From NCBI GenBank assembly GCA_041747855.1, contig JBGTEJ010000051.1, positions 1 through 15,648 on the forward strand: a stretch of DNA of 15,648 nucleotides. Reading direction: 5' to 3'. The stretch is from ZC4RG35 sp041747855 (GTDB lineage Bacteria; Actinomycetota; Acidimicrobiia; Spongiisociales; ZC4RG35). A model generated the notes under the pieces. It had not been told where the DNA came from and searched no databases. It saw only the letters and a list, made by a program, of their open reading frames with translations. Shown in pieces: positions 1 through 6,159 of the stretch (within the stretch, counting starts at the first letter, position 1; each line of letters starts with the position of its first letter). A program made the translations under genes and the position numbers.

Positions 1-262
1 CCACATCAACCGGGATGCTGGTGTTGTCGACTTCGGCCGGCGGCCGATCGTCACGGTGTCTTCCGATGTCGAGTTCACCTACAGGGACCAGTTGGCCCTC
101 GAACATTTCGATCGCTTCTGCGAGACGGCGGGCGAGGAAGACTCCACGGGTGCGCACACCGATCAGAACGACGTCGGAGGCGCCACGATGTGTCTCGAGG
201 ATTTCATGGGCGATGCGTTGGATGACCCGACGTACGTCTTCGCCGTTCAGCACCTGCGGCAT
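1..262 (-). CDS. pyrR: PyrR, pyrimidine operon regulator / uracil phosphoribosyltransferase (N-terminal 87 residues; cut by window edge)
   Basis: PyrR binds UMP/UTP and a specific hairpin in pyr mRNA to shut down pyrimidine synthesis. Many homologues also make UMP from uracil and PRPP. The visible part reads MPQVLNGEDVRRVIQRIAHE, then VLIGVRTRGVFLARRLAEAI (residues 32-51) and PVGELDI (60-66) followed by RDD (70-72). This is the standard PyrR N-terminal half. The PRPP-binding VDDVLYTGRT region should lie just past the window edge. The ATG at 262 is the only usable start: in-frame codons upstream hold no ATG, GTG or TTG before a TAA at 325-323. There is only a weak GGCGGGA before it. A PyrR-type RNA hairpin lies about 35-70 bases upstream, which supports both identity and autoregulation. 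Pyr biosynthesis genes probably follow outside the window (inference). Confidence 0.95.
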   Translation of the reverse strand, partial: MPQVLNGEDVRRVIQRIAHEILETHRGASDVVLIGVRTRGVFLARRLAEAIEMFEGQLVPVGELDIGRHRDDRPPAEVDNTSIPVDV

Positions 263-291
263 ATTCCCGCCAGGGTCATGATGTGCAACAC
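247..291 (-). CDS. Possible 14-codon leader peptide overlapping the pyrR start
   Basis: A GTG at 291-289 lies a few bases after AAGGAAG (301-295), a reasonable Shine-Dalgarno sequence. It opens a frame reading (M)LHIMTLAGICRRC and stopping with TGA at 249-247. The stop lies inside the first codons of pyrR (ATG at 262), a 16-base overlap in another frame. The AAGG part of the Shine-Dalgarno sequence is also the 3' strand of the basal stem of the PyrR-binding hairpin. The arrangement would let PyrR block ribosome entry here and so lower pyrR translation by coupling. Such a short frame can occur by chance, and its translation is inference. The alternative is that AAGGAAG acts only as a distant entry site for pyrR. 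Confidence 0.35.
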   Translation of the reverse strand: MLHIMTLAGICRRC

Positions 292-294
292 CGA

Positions 295-330
295 CTTCCT
301 TCCCGGCCTCACTGGACCGTCGTTAAAGGT
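295..330 (-). promoter_or_regulatory. PyrR-binding RNA hairpin in the pyr operon leader
   Basis: The minus-strand RNA has the conserved PyrR-site layout. CCTT (329-326) pairs with AAGG (301-298). An asymmetric internal loop follows, with the conserved TAA (325-323) on the 5' side and GG on the 3' side. Then CGG (319-317) pairs with CCG (306-304), closing the signature loop TCCAGTGAGG (316-307). This matches the loop known from PyrR sites in Bacillus and actinobacteria (UCCNGNGAGG). It lies about 33 bases upstream of pyrR and just after a candidate promoter. I see no terminator hairpin with a T-run after it, so translational control, as described in mycobacteria, is more likely than attenuation. 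Confidence 0.85.
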
Positions 331-337
331 CTTGGAG

Positions 338-366
338 ACCATAGCCGCGACCTGTGGAGATGGCGA
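338..366 (-). promoter_or_regulatory. Candidate promoter of the pyr operon
   Basis: On the minus strand TCGCCA (366-361, 4 of 6 bases matching TTGACA) and TATGGT (343-338, 4 of 6 matching TATAAT and fitting the actinobacterial TANNNT) are separated by exactly 17 bases. Transcription would start near 331-332, so the PyrR hairpin would form the very 5' end of the mRNA. The match is modest and rests mainly on spacing and position. The stretch between nusB and this site (367-411) holds only a GC palindrome and a weak hairpin. Confidence 0.4.
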
Positions 367-411
367 GTGTCGGGATCGAACGTCGGGGCCGGCCCGGGAA
401 TGGGAGCCGGA

Positions 412-768
412 CTACTCCCGAACCGACTTGGAGAGGGTGGATAGCACCCCGTTGACAAAAGCAGCCGACTTCTCTGTCGAGTAGGTCGCAGCAAGTCTGA
501 CCGCCTCCGAGATGATCACCGCGGTAGGTGTCTCCGGGTCGTTCTCCAACTCGTAGAGACCGAGCCTGAGAATGTTCCTGTCGATCACGGGCATTCTCGC
601 CACGGACCAATGCTCTGAGACGGCTTCGATCCTATGGTCGAGACCTTCGAGGTCTGCGAGCACACCTTCGGTCAGTCTGGCGGTCCGACCTTCGGTATCG
701 GGCATGGAACCGTGGGTCTCGTGGGCGTAGAGGTTCTCCAGTGCCCTCTCGCGGGGTTCGTCATTCAT
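412..768 (-). CDS. nusB: NusB, transcription antitermination factor
   Basis: NusB binds boxA RNA together with ribosomal protein S10 and supports antitermination on rRNA operons. The 118-residue protein has the family core: ERALENLYAHE near the N-terminus, LTEGVLADLEGLDHRIE, then VIDRNILRLGLYEL (61-74), AVIISEAVRLAATYSTEKSA (83-102) and FVNGVLSTL (104-112). The ATG overlaps the efp stop as ATGA, so translation is probably coupled. No alternative upstream start is visible in this frame for at least ten codons. The N-terminus is short: the usual basic RRxAR stretch before the first helix is replaced by MNDEPRERA. It is the last gene before the separate pyr unit. No clear terminator follows. Confidence 0.95.
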   Translation of the reverse strand: MNDEPRERALENLYAHETHGSMPDTEGRTARLTEGVLADLEGLDHRIEAVSEHWSVARMPVIDRNILRLGLYELENDPETPTAVIISEAVRLAATYSTEKSAAFVNGVLSTLSKSVRE

Positions 769-1322
769 GCCCGGGTCAGATATTGGCCGGTGCGTGTATC
801 GACCTTGATCCGGTCCCCCTGCTCGACGAAGAGGGGCACCTGCACTTCCACGCCGGTCTCGACGGTGACACTCTTGGTGGCCCCGGTCCTGGTGTCCCCC
901 TTCACCCCGGGTTCCGCATAAGTCACCTCCATCTCCACCGATGCCGGCAGCTCGACCCCGATCGCGGTGCCCGAGTGCATTGCTATGAGAACCGTCATGC
1001 CATCGATCAGAAAGCCCTTGGCTCCGCCGACATCGTCCGCAGAGAGGACGATCTGTCCATAATCGCTGAGGCTCATGAAGTGAAAACCGAGATCGTCCGA
1101 GTAGAGGTACTGGTGCTCCGAACGTTCGATACGCGCCTGGTTGACGTCCTCATCGGCCCGGAACGTCCGCTCCATGACCTGACCGGTGTCGAGCCTCTTC
1201 AGCTTCATCTTCACAAAGGCCTTGCCTTTGCCTGGCTTGACATGCTGGTACTCGACGATCGAGAAGAGACCATCGTCGAGCTCTAGGGCCATCCCCGGTC
1301 GTACATCATTGGTGCTGATCAT
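765..1322 (-). CDS. efp: Elongation factor P
   Basis: EF-P enters the ribosomal E site and relieves stalling on consecutive prolines. The 185-residue length is typical. Domain I starts ISTNDVRPGMALELDDGLFS and carries the tip loop KPGKGKAF (29-36) with Lys32 at the tip. Later parts include KRLDTGQVMERTFRADEDV (42-60), YLYSDDLGFHFMSLSDYGQI (72-91) and the C-terminal VKGDTRTGATKSVTVETG signature (about 139-156). No epmA/epmB-like gene is present in the window. Actinobacterial EF-P is thought to work with an unmodified lysine, usually in a PGKGPAF loop, so Lys34 in place of Pro is unusual. An AGGAAA sequence lies 6-11 bases before the ATG. The stop overlaps nusB by 4 bases. The gene follows aroB after 40 bases. 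Confidence 0.97.
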   Translation of the reverse strand: MISTNDVRPGMALELDDGLFSIVEYQHVKPGKGKAFVKMKLKRLDTGQVMERTFRADEDVNQARIERSEHQYLYSDDLGFHFMSLSDYGQIVLSADDVGGAKGFLIDGMTVLIAMHSGTAIGVELPASVEMEVTYAEPGVKGDTRTGATKSVTVETGVEVQVPLFVEQGDRIKVDTRTGQYLTRA

Positions 1323-1350
1323 GTGGTTTTCCTGGATTGCGTCGGCTGCG

Positions 1351-1356
1351 ACGCTA
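1351..1356 (-). promoter_or_regulatory. Weak candidate -10 element upstream of efp
   Basis: TAGCGT (minus strand) fits TANNNT and lies in the 40-base aroB-efp gap. A start about 7 bases downstream would give a roughly 22-base leader that contains the AGGAAA ribosome-binding sequence of efp. No good -35 is visible. A hexamer this loose is common by chance, so this is only a candidate for an internal promoter. Confidence 0.2.
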
Positions 1357-1362
1357 CCCGGC

Positions 1363-2388
1363 TCATAACCCTATCGAGTCGAGGGCATATCCGATGTCCG
1401 CGGCATCTACATGGGTCACCACCGGTTCACCGACCGCCTTCAGCAGGACCATACGCACCCCTTCCGCATCGCGCTTCTTGTCCATCCGGACCAGGTCGAG
1501 GAGGCGATTCCGGTCAACTCCACCGATACTGACCGGGAGACCCAGACCGGAGAGAGTCGCTTCGATCCTGTCGGCAAAGCGGAACCCCTCACGCTTCTCA
1601 GATAGCCGGGCCGCGGCCACCATCCCTAGGGAAACAGACTCGCCGTGGGACAAAGTCGATGCGAACTCGATGGCATGGCCGATGGTGTGGCCAAAGTTCA
1701 ACACGGCTCTCAGTCCCCTGTCGCTAGGGTCTTGTTCGACCAACAGCGCCTTGACCGAGAGGGCCCTGGAGATGATCTCATCGGTGGGGGCTCCAAGACC
1801 CTGACCGTCGATGAGATCGGCCAGTGTGGCGTCACCGACCAGCCCACTCTTGTATGCCTCGGCCATACCTTCACGCACCAACGACAGTGGCAGCCGCTTG
1901 AGAATGTCCGTATCGACAACCACACGGGTGGGGTGCCAGAAGATACCGACCAGGTTCTTCCCACCAACATTGAGACCAGTCTTCCCCCCGATGGAGGCGT
2001 CGATGGCACCGAGATAGGTAGTCGGCACGTGGACGACTTCTATGCCCCGCATCCAGGTGCCGGCAACGAAGCCAGCGACGTCGGTGACAGAGCCGCCGCC
2101 GACGCCTACAACTGTGTCCTCAACGGTGAGGCCCAACGCCGCCATGGCGTGGTAGACGGAGTCGGCAACCGCCAACGTCTTGGCCTCTTCCCGGTCGGGC
2201 AATCCCACTACCTCGCAAAACGTGCCGTCGACCCTGATCTCTTCGGCCACTTTCATCGCGGTCGGGGTGGCAGCCGGCTGGGTCAGGACCACCACGGTCC
2301 GACGACCTCTCCTCTCAGGGAGGAGAGGGTTCGGGAAACCGGGTCCCACAAAGACATCCGTCTTATCGAGGATCCTCAATTGGCCCAT
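1363..2388 (-). CDS. aroB: 3-dehydroquinate synthase
   Basis: AroB converts DAHP to 3-dehydroquinate, step 2 of the shikimate pathway, using NAD and a divalent metal. The 341-residue protein has the NAD-binding GVGGGSVTDVAGF (95-107), PTTYLGAIDASIGGKTGLN (122-140), and three predicted metal ligands: Glu177 in AEAYKSG, His234 in NFGHTIGHAIE and His248 in SHGES. The DKKRD region near residue 300 is also normal. The length is slightly short for the family because the N-terminus is compact. The ATG at 2388 lies inside the end of aroK (13-base overlap) with GAGG about 11 bases upstream. Same-strand position after aroC-aroK supports one aromatic amino acid operon. Confidence 0.97.
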   Translation of the reverse strand: MGQLRILDKTDVFVGPGFPNPLLPERRGRRTVVVLTQPAATPTAMKVAEEIRVDGTFCEVVGLPDREEAKTLAVADSVYHAMAALGLTVEDTVVGVGGGSVTDVAGFVAGTWMRGIEVVHVPTTYLGAIDASIGGKTGLNVGGKNLVGIFWHPTRVVVDTDILKRLPLSLVREGMAEAYKSGLVGDATLADLIDGQGLGAPTDEIISRALSVKALLVEQDPSDRGLRAVLNFGHTIGHAIEFASTLSHGESVSLGMVAAARLSEKREGFRFADRIEATLSGLGLPVSIGGVDRNRLLDLVRMDKKRDAEGVRMVLLKAVGEPVVTHVDAADIGYALDSIGL

Positions 2389-2870
2389 ATGGCGACAACC
2401 TCATCCGCGATGTCTTCGGGTTCACGAGCGTCGGTCGACACCCTGTGATCGGCTATCCGCTCGTATGTCGTCCGTCTCTCTTCGAGAAGCTGGGTGAGTC
2501 GGTCCAACGACGACCCTAGGAGAAGGGGCCGCTGGCCTTGGCCCTCGAGCCTTCCGGCAAGTGTCTCGGGGGTGGCTTCCAACCAGACCACAGTTCCCGT
2601 GATCATGGCAAGGTTCTCTGCCCGGCCAAGAGATCCCCCACCGGTGGCGACAATGCCGGTAGTTCCTGATAAACCGTCGAACACTTTCTCTTCCAATTCC
2701 CTGAAACCCGACTCACCATGGGACTCCCAGACCTCTGCTACGGAAGCCGAGGCGAGCTGCTCCACCATCGAGTCGGTGTCGAGAAAGGTCTCGCCCAGGA
2801 TCTCTGCGACGATTCTCCCCACAGTCGTCTTGCCTGACCCCGGCATGCCAACCAGCCACAGGGCGCTCAT
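2376..2870 (-). CDS. aroK: Shikimate kinase
   Basis: AroK phosphorylates shikimate at the 3-hydroxyl with ATP, step 5 of the shikimate pathway. The 164-residue protein is a complete small NMP-kinase-like enzyme. It has Walker A GMPGSGKT (8-15), DTD ending at Asp33 and FRELE with Arg57 (shikimate contacts), the GGG of ATGGGSLG (77-79), and the LID region with Arg114 in QRPLL. The ATG overlaps the aroC stop as ATGA. The 3' end overlaps aroB by 13 bases, so the three genes are almost certainly co-translated. All expected catalytic residues are present. Confidence 0.97.
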   Translation of the reverse strand: MSALWLVGMPGSGKTTVGRIVAEILGETFLDTDSMVEQLASASVAEVWESHGESGFRELEEKVFDGLSGTTGIVATGGGSLGRAENLAMITGTVVWLEATPETLAGRLEGQGQRPLLLGSSLDRLTQLLEERRTTYERIADHRVSTDAREPEDIADEVVAIWAN

Positions 2871-4018
2871 GTCGTCCGTTCATCCACCCTCGCCCGGTAC
2901 TGGGCAACCGCTGAGACGAAGTCGTCGACAGTGTCGCCGCCGAACTTCCTGAGCATCTCACAGGCGAGCACGAAGGCGACCATCTGCTCTCCTACAACCC
3001 CGGCAGCCGGCACCGCGCACACATCTGACCTCTCTCGCACCGCGACCGCTGGTTCACCCGTGGTCATGTCAATCGTTTGGAGGGGCCGCATCAGGGTGGA
3101 AATCGGTTTCATGAAGGCCCTTGTCCTGAGTGTCTCACCGTTGCTCATGCCACCTTCGATGCCTCCGGCACGGTTGGTGGCCCTGGTCAAGCCATCCTCT
3201 CCTGCCAGAATCTCGTCGTGCGCTAGAGAGCCAGGCTGTGATGCGACGGTGAGACCATCTCCTATCTCGACCGCCTTGATCCCGGGAATGGACATCATTG
3301 CTTGGGCGAGCAATCCGTCGAGACGCCGGTCATAGTGGACGTAGGAGCCGACGCCAACAGGAAGACCGTGTGCCACGACTTCGAAGACACCCCCGACTGT
3401 GTCCTTGGCCTGCGCCGCAGCATCGATAACCTCCACCATTAGCTTCGAAGCCGTCGGGTCGAGGCATCTGACGGGACTCCGGTCTATCTCAGCCTGCTGG
3501 CCCCGCAATGGACCCGGTCCGACATATTCCACACTCCCGATGGCGACGACATGGCTCACCACTTCCACACCCACGATACTGAGGAGGGATTTGGCCAGTA
3601 CACCCGCAATAGTGCGGGCGGCGGTCTCGCGAGCCGAAGCGCGTTCGAGGACGTCACGAGCATCGTCGGTGTCGTACTTGAGCATTCCGGGGAGGTCGGC
3701 ATGACCGGGCCGGGGTCGTGTCACCTTGCGAGTCTCCCCGGGTTCGATCGACATCACTGTCGACCAGTTCGCCCACTCCGTGTTTCGGATCAACACCGAG
3801 ACTGGCGAACCCAGCGTCATACCGTGTCTAACGCCAGCGAGAATCTCGAGATCGTCGGTCTCGACCAGCATCCGACCACCTCTTCCATGGCCGTGACGAC
3901 GACGGCTCAGCTCGGAGGAGAAGTCGGAGCTCGAGACCGGAAGACCTTTGGGAAGCCCTTCGACGACCGTCACCAGACCAGGGCCATGTGACTCACCTGC
4001 GGTGAGAAACCTCAACAT
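2867..4018 (-). CDS. aroC: Chorismate synthase
   Basis: AroC removes phosphate from EPSP to make chorismate, using reduced FMN. The 383-residue protein starts MLRFLTAGESHG, the family N-terminus, with active-site His11. It contains RRRHGHGRGGRM (39-50), GHAD with His106 (105-108), RASARETAAR (126-135), GGIEGGMSNGE (285-295) and RSDVCAVPAAGVVGE (330-344), all family signatures. The start is fixed by this N-terminus. There is no Shine-Dalgarno sequence. A TAGCAT hexamer 7 bases upstream suggests a leaderless transcript beginning at the ATG. It is followed by aroK with a 4-base overlap, and a 67-base gap separates it from the DUF4388 gene. Confidence 0.98.
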   Translation of the reverse strand: MLRFLTAGESHGPGLVTVVEGLPKGLPVSSSDFSSELSRRRHGHGRGGRMLVETDDLEILAGVRHGMTLGSPVSVLIRNTEWANWSTVMSIEPGETRKVTRPRPGHADLPGMLKYDTDDARDVLERASARETAARTIAGVLAKSLLSIVGVEVVSHVVAIGSVEYVGPGPLRGQQAEIDRSPVRCLDPTASKLMVEVIDAAAQAKDTVGGVFEVVAHGLPVGVGSYVHYDRRLDGLLAQAMMSIPGIKAVEIGDGLTVASQPGSLAHDEILAGEDGLTRATNRAGGIEGGMSNGETLRTRAFMKPISTLMRPLQTIDMTTGEPAVAVRERSDVCAVPAAGVVGEQMVAFVLACEMLRKFGGDTVDDFVSAVAQYRARVDERTT

Positions 4019-4025
4019 CGACCCG

Positions 4026-4031
4026 ATGCTA
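4026..4031 (-). promoter_or_regulatory. Candidate -10 element for a leaderless aroC transcript
   Basis: TAGCAT (TANNNT) ends 7 bases before the aroC ATG, where a -10 would sit if transcription began at or next to the start codon. No Shine-Dalgarno sequence and no convincing -35 are present. The same layout occurs before aroE, alaS and hisS, which raises confidence. Confidence 0.4.
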
Positions 4032-4085
4032 CGACGACACCAGCCGGTCTTTGTCGGTTATGGGTCGAGCGGCTATGTCTGGGAC

Positions 4086-5252
4086 TTAATTGGCGCCGGT
4101 GTCACGGAGGGTGCCCATGCGGCGTCTCCGGAGGAGCCCGTAGCCCTCTTCGGCCTCGGCCGTAGGCTCGAGCTCAGAGAAAACCTTCTCCAGGAAGGAC
4201 TCGGTGTCCTCTTCGACTTCGGTTGAGTCTTTGAGGAGTTGCTGGGAAGCCCACTCGGCTCTGGCGGCAGCTGCGACAGTCTCTTCCTCATCTTGCTCAT
4301 CCTCATCTTGGGAGTCCTTCTCGGGTTCCTTCCACCAAGACTGGTTCGGGTCGACAGATTCGGCCAGTTCGGCAGCTGCGGGTTCGACATGCTCCTCGAA
4401 GACGGTCTCGCTCGGGATGGAGTCTTGGTCAACCGGGGAGGCCTCCTCGAACTGATATCCGCCAGCCTCGTCGGAGGTCTCGTCATGGATCGGAGTCTCG
4501 GGAGTGGCGTCCCATGACTGCTCCCGGGCCATTTCCTCGAAGCGGACCGTGTCAGCCGGGGCTTCAGCCGCAGCCATCGGAGTCTCGACCGCCTCCAACG
4601 ACATGAGCCCATCTTCAACGAGTCCAGCCGCGACACGGGCTGCCCAGAACTCGGTGGTGCCGAGACGATCGGCGATGGCGCGGATCGAGGCTCCGGTTCC
4701 CAGTTCGGCAATGACCCGCCATGAGTCACGGTCCACCGTCACCTTGTCACGTTCGCCCAGGTCTCTCTTGAGCATCAGGTCGCGCTCCATATCGGAGACG
4801 ATGGTCCTCACTTCTTCCCAGTCCGTCAAGCGTTGCTTGGAATCGGTCAGAAGCTGCTCGAGATCGAATGCGCTCGGGGCGGCAAAGGGAGAGGTCTGAC
4901 CTTCGGTGACCTCGAAAGTCGTGCCGTTCAGCCCGAGCTGGTACAGACTCTCGACCGACATCTCACGAAGGAGTCCGGTCACCGACTCGGCTTCGGGGAG
5001 CGAGCCAAGTTCGATGGCACCGCTGGCCACATCTGCCACTTGGTCGGCCTGGACCAGACCCGAACGGGTCAGATGCCTGCGCAGCGTTTCGTCGGTGAAG
5101 GTGGTGGCCAATCCGATGCCCCGCCGGTCGACATATATACGCCCGTTGACACGATCTCCCTTGACGTCCACCGCACCGCTCTGCTTGGAGCGGGTGAGGA
5201 GACGAAGCACTTCGTCTAAAGATACAAACCCAAGATTCCCGGATAGAGACAC
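4086..5252 (-). CDS. DUF4388 (PATAN) domain protein with winged-helix-like region and acidic tail
   Basis: This is a 388-residue protein of unknown function. Residues 3-50 (LSGNLGFVSLDEVLRLL, then SGAVDV and GRIYVDRRGIGLATT) match the start of a DUF4388/PATAN domain, found in bacterial regulatory proteins. Residues 178-220 (WRVIAELGTGASIRAIADRL, then LVEDGLMSLE) resemble a winged helix, a common partner of PATAN. Residues 221-365 are acidic and low complexity with no membrane segment. The C-terminus ends in the basic block LLRRRRMG (373-380). I chose GTG 5252 because AAGGAG lies 5 bases upstream and the domain begins right after it. An ATG at 5282 has no ribosome-binding sequence, and reading further up would overlap aroE with glycine/arginine-rich nonsense. 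The gene lies between aroE and aroC; a regulatory or scaffold role is inference. Confidence 0.85.
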   Translation of the reverse strand: MSLSGNLGFVSLDEVLRLLTRSKQSGAVDVKGDRVNGRIYVDRRGIGLATTFTDETLRRHLTRSGLVQADQVADVASGAIELGSLPEAESVTGLLREMSVESLYQLGLNGTTFEVTEGQTSPFAAPSAFDLEQLLTDSKQRLTDWEEVRTIVSDMERDLMLKRDLGERDKVTVDRDSWRVIAELGTGASIRAIADRLGTTEFWAARVAAGLVEDGLMSLEAVETPMAAAEAPADTVRFEEMAREQSWDATPETPIHDETSDEAGGYQFEEASPVDQDSIPSETVFEEHVEPAAAELAESVDPNQSWWKEPEKDSQDEDEQDEEETVAAAARAEWASQQLLKDSTEVEEDTESFLEKVFSELEPTAEAEEGYGLLRRRRMGTLRDTGAN

Positions 5253-5257
5253 TTCAG

Positions 5258-5263
5258 CTCCTT
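5258..5263 (-). promoter_or_regulatory. Shine-Dalgarno sequence that fixes the DUF4388 gene start
   Basis: AAGGAG on the minus strand sits 5 bases before GTG 5252. It is the best ribosome-binding sequence in the window and decides between GTG 5252 and ATG 5282. Confidence 0.75.
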
Positions 5264-5305
5264 GGTTCAGCCTCGTTAGCATTTCGGCTCGTTCAATCCG
5301 GCTCT

Positions 5306-6112
5306 TTAGACGTTTTTCGCAGCACGAACCAACGCATCCGAATCTACGGCAACCCCCGTCCACCATCTGAACGAGAGGCCCGCCTGTGCCGCCAGGAAGT
5401 CCAGGCCATCGTGGAACGGGATTCCCAATCGGTGTGCGGTCCCCACCGCAGGTGTCTCCCCCATGCCATACGGGAGATCGATCAACACTGCGGACGTCTC
5501 CACCACGCCTTCGGGGAGGGTCTCGCCATTCATCCCCAGGGGAGTAGCGTTCACCAAGACCGCCCCAGGTACAGCCACCCCCCAAGGAACCAGCTCGACA
5601 TCTCTCAAGCGCTCCGACCGGGTCCGGTCACGCACTGAGACGATCACACGCTCGCCCGGCCATGACGCGACCGCGGCGCTGGCAGACCCCCCTCCGCCGA
5701 GAACGAGAAGTGGCAAGGCGATGTCCAACGTGGAGTACAGCTTCGAAAACGTCTCAACATCGGTTGAGTGCGCTTCCACCATGCCATCACGGCACCTGAG
5801 GGTGTTAGCCGACCCGGACGAAAGGGCCTCTGGCGTTGCGATGTCGGATCTCGCCAGAGCTGTGGTCTTGAGGGGCATGGTCACATTGACTCCATGCAAC
5901 TCACCGGCGCGGAGGTCTCGAAGTACCGCCTCCAGACCCTTCACATCGGTCCTCATCGTGATGTAGCTGCCTTGGAGTCCAGCCAACTCGAGAGCGGTGT
6001 TGTGGATGGCGGGTGATCTCGAGTGCGCTACCGGATCTCCTACCAGAGCGAACCGATAGGGTCCGGTAAGCAGGGACTCCGCACCGGAGATGCCCTCAGA
6101 CAGCAAACTCAT
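5306..6112 (-). CDS. aroE: Shikimate dehydrogenase (divergent AroE)
   Basis: AroE reduces 3-dehydroshikimate to shikimate with NADPH, step 4 of the pathway. The 268-residue protein has FALVGDPVAHSRSPAIHN with the shikimate-binding serines (31-33), NVTMPLK with catalytic Lys82, ANTL with Asn103, STD with Asp118, a Rossmann GGGGSASA (139-146) and the C-terminal AAQAGLSFRWWTG. Several flanking positions differ from the usual consensus: PLK for PHK, TDV for TDG, and DRT for the NADP-binding NRT. Catalytic residues are nevertheless kept. I prefer ATG 6112 over the in-frame TTG at 6118, since TACCTT lies 8 bases before the ATG as a leaderless -10. It follows mltG after 47 bases. A broader AroE/quinate dehydrogenase specificity cannot be excluded. 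Confidence 0.92.
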   Translation of the reverse strand: MSLLSEGISGAESLLTGPYRFALVGDPVAHSRSPAIHNTALELAGLQGSYITMRTDVKGLEAVLRDLRAGELHGVNVTMPLKTTALARSDIATPEALSSGSANTLRCRDGMVEAHSTDVETFSKLYSTLDIALPLLVLGGGGSASAAVASWPGERVIVSVRDRTRSERLRDVELVPWGVAVPGAVLVNATPLGMNGETLPEGVVETSAVLIDLPYGMGETPAVGTAHRLGIPFHDGLDFLAAQAGLSFRWWTGVAVDSDALVRAAKNV

Positions 6113-6120
6113 ACCCAACC

Positions 6121-6126
6121 AAGGTA
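6121..6126 (-). promoter_or_regulatory. Candidate -10 element for a leaderless aroE transcript
   Basis: TACCTT (TANNNT) ends 8 bases before ATG 6112. There is no Shine-Dalgarno sequence in the mltG-aroE gap and no clear -35. The layout repeats that of hisS, alaS and aroC. Confidence 0.35.
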
Positions 6127-6159
6127 ACAGTCGCCGACAGTCCGCATTGACGAAGTCGC

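Noticed and set aside
386..395. GGGCCGGCCC palindrome between nusB and the pyr promoter
   Set aside because: A perfect 10-base palindrome in GC-rich DNA with no loop and no known operator match. It is not enough to call a site.
402..419. GGGAG/CTCCC hairpin at the end of nusB as a terminator
   Set aside because: Only 5 pairs with an 8-base loop and no T-run after it. It also starts inside the nusB coding end.
1645..2448. 267-codon open frame on the plus strand
   Set aside because: It is antisense to aroB and aroK, both fully conserved. It is a codon-bias shadow.
5253..5585. Longer N-terminus for the DUF4388 protein reaching back into aroE
   Set aside because: It would overlap aroE by about 280 bases with glycine/arginine-rich sequence. 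The AAGGAG before GTG 5252 and the domain boundary favour the short form.
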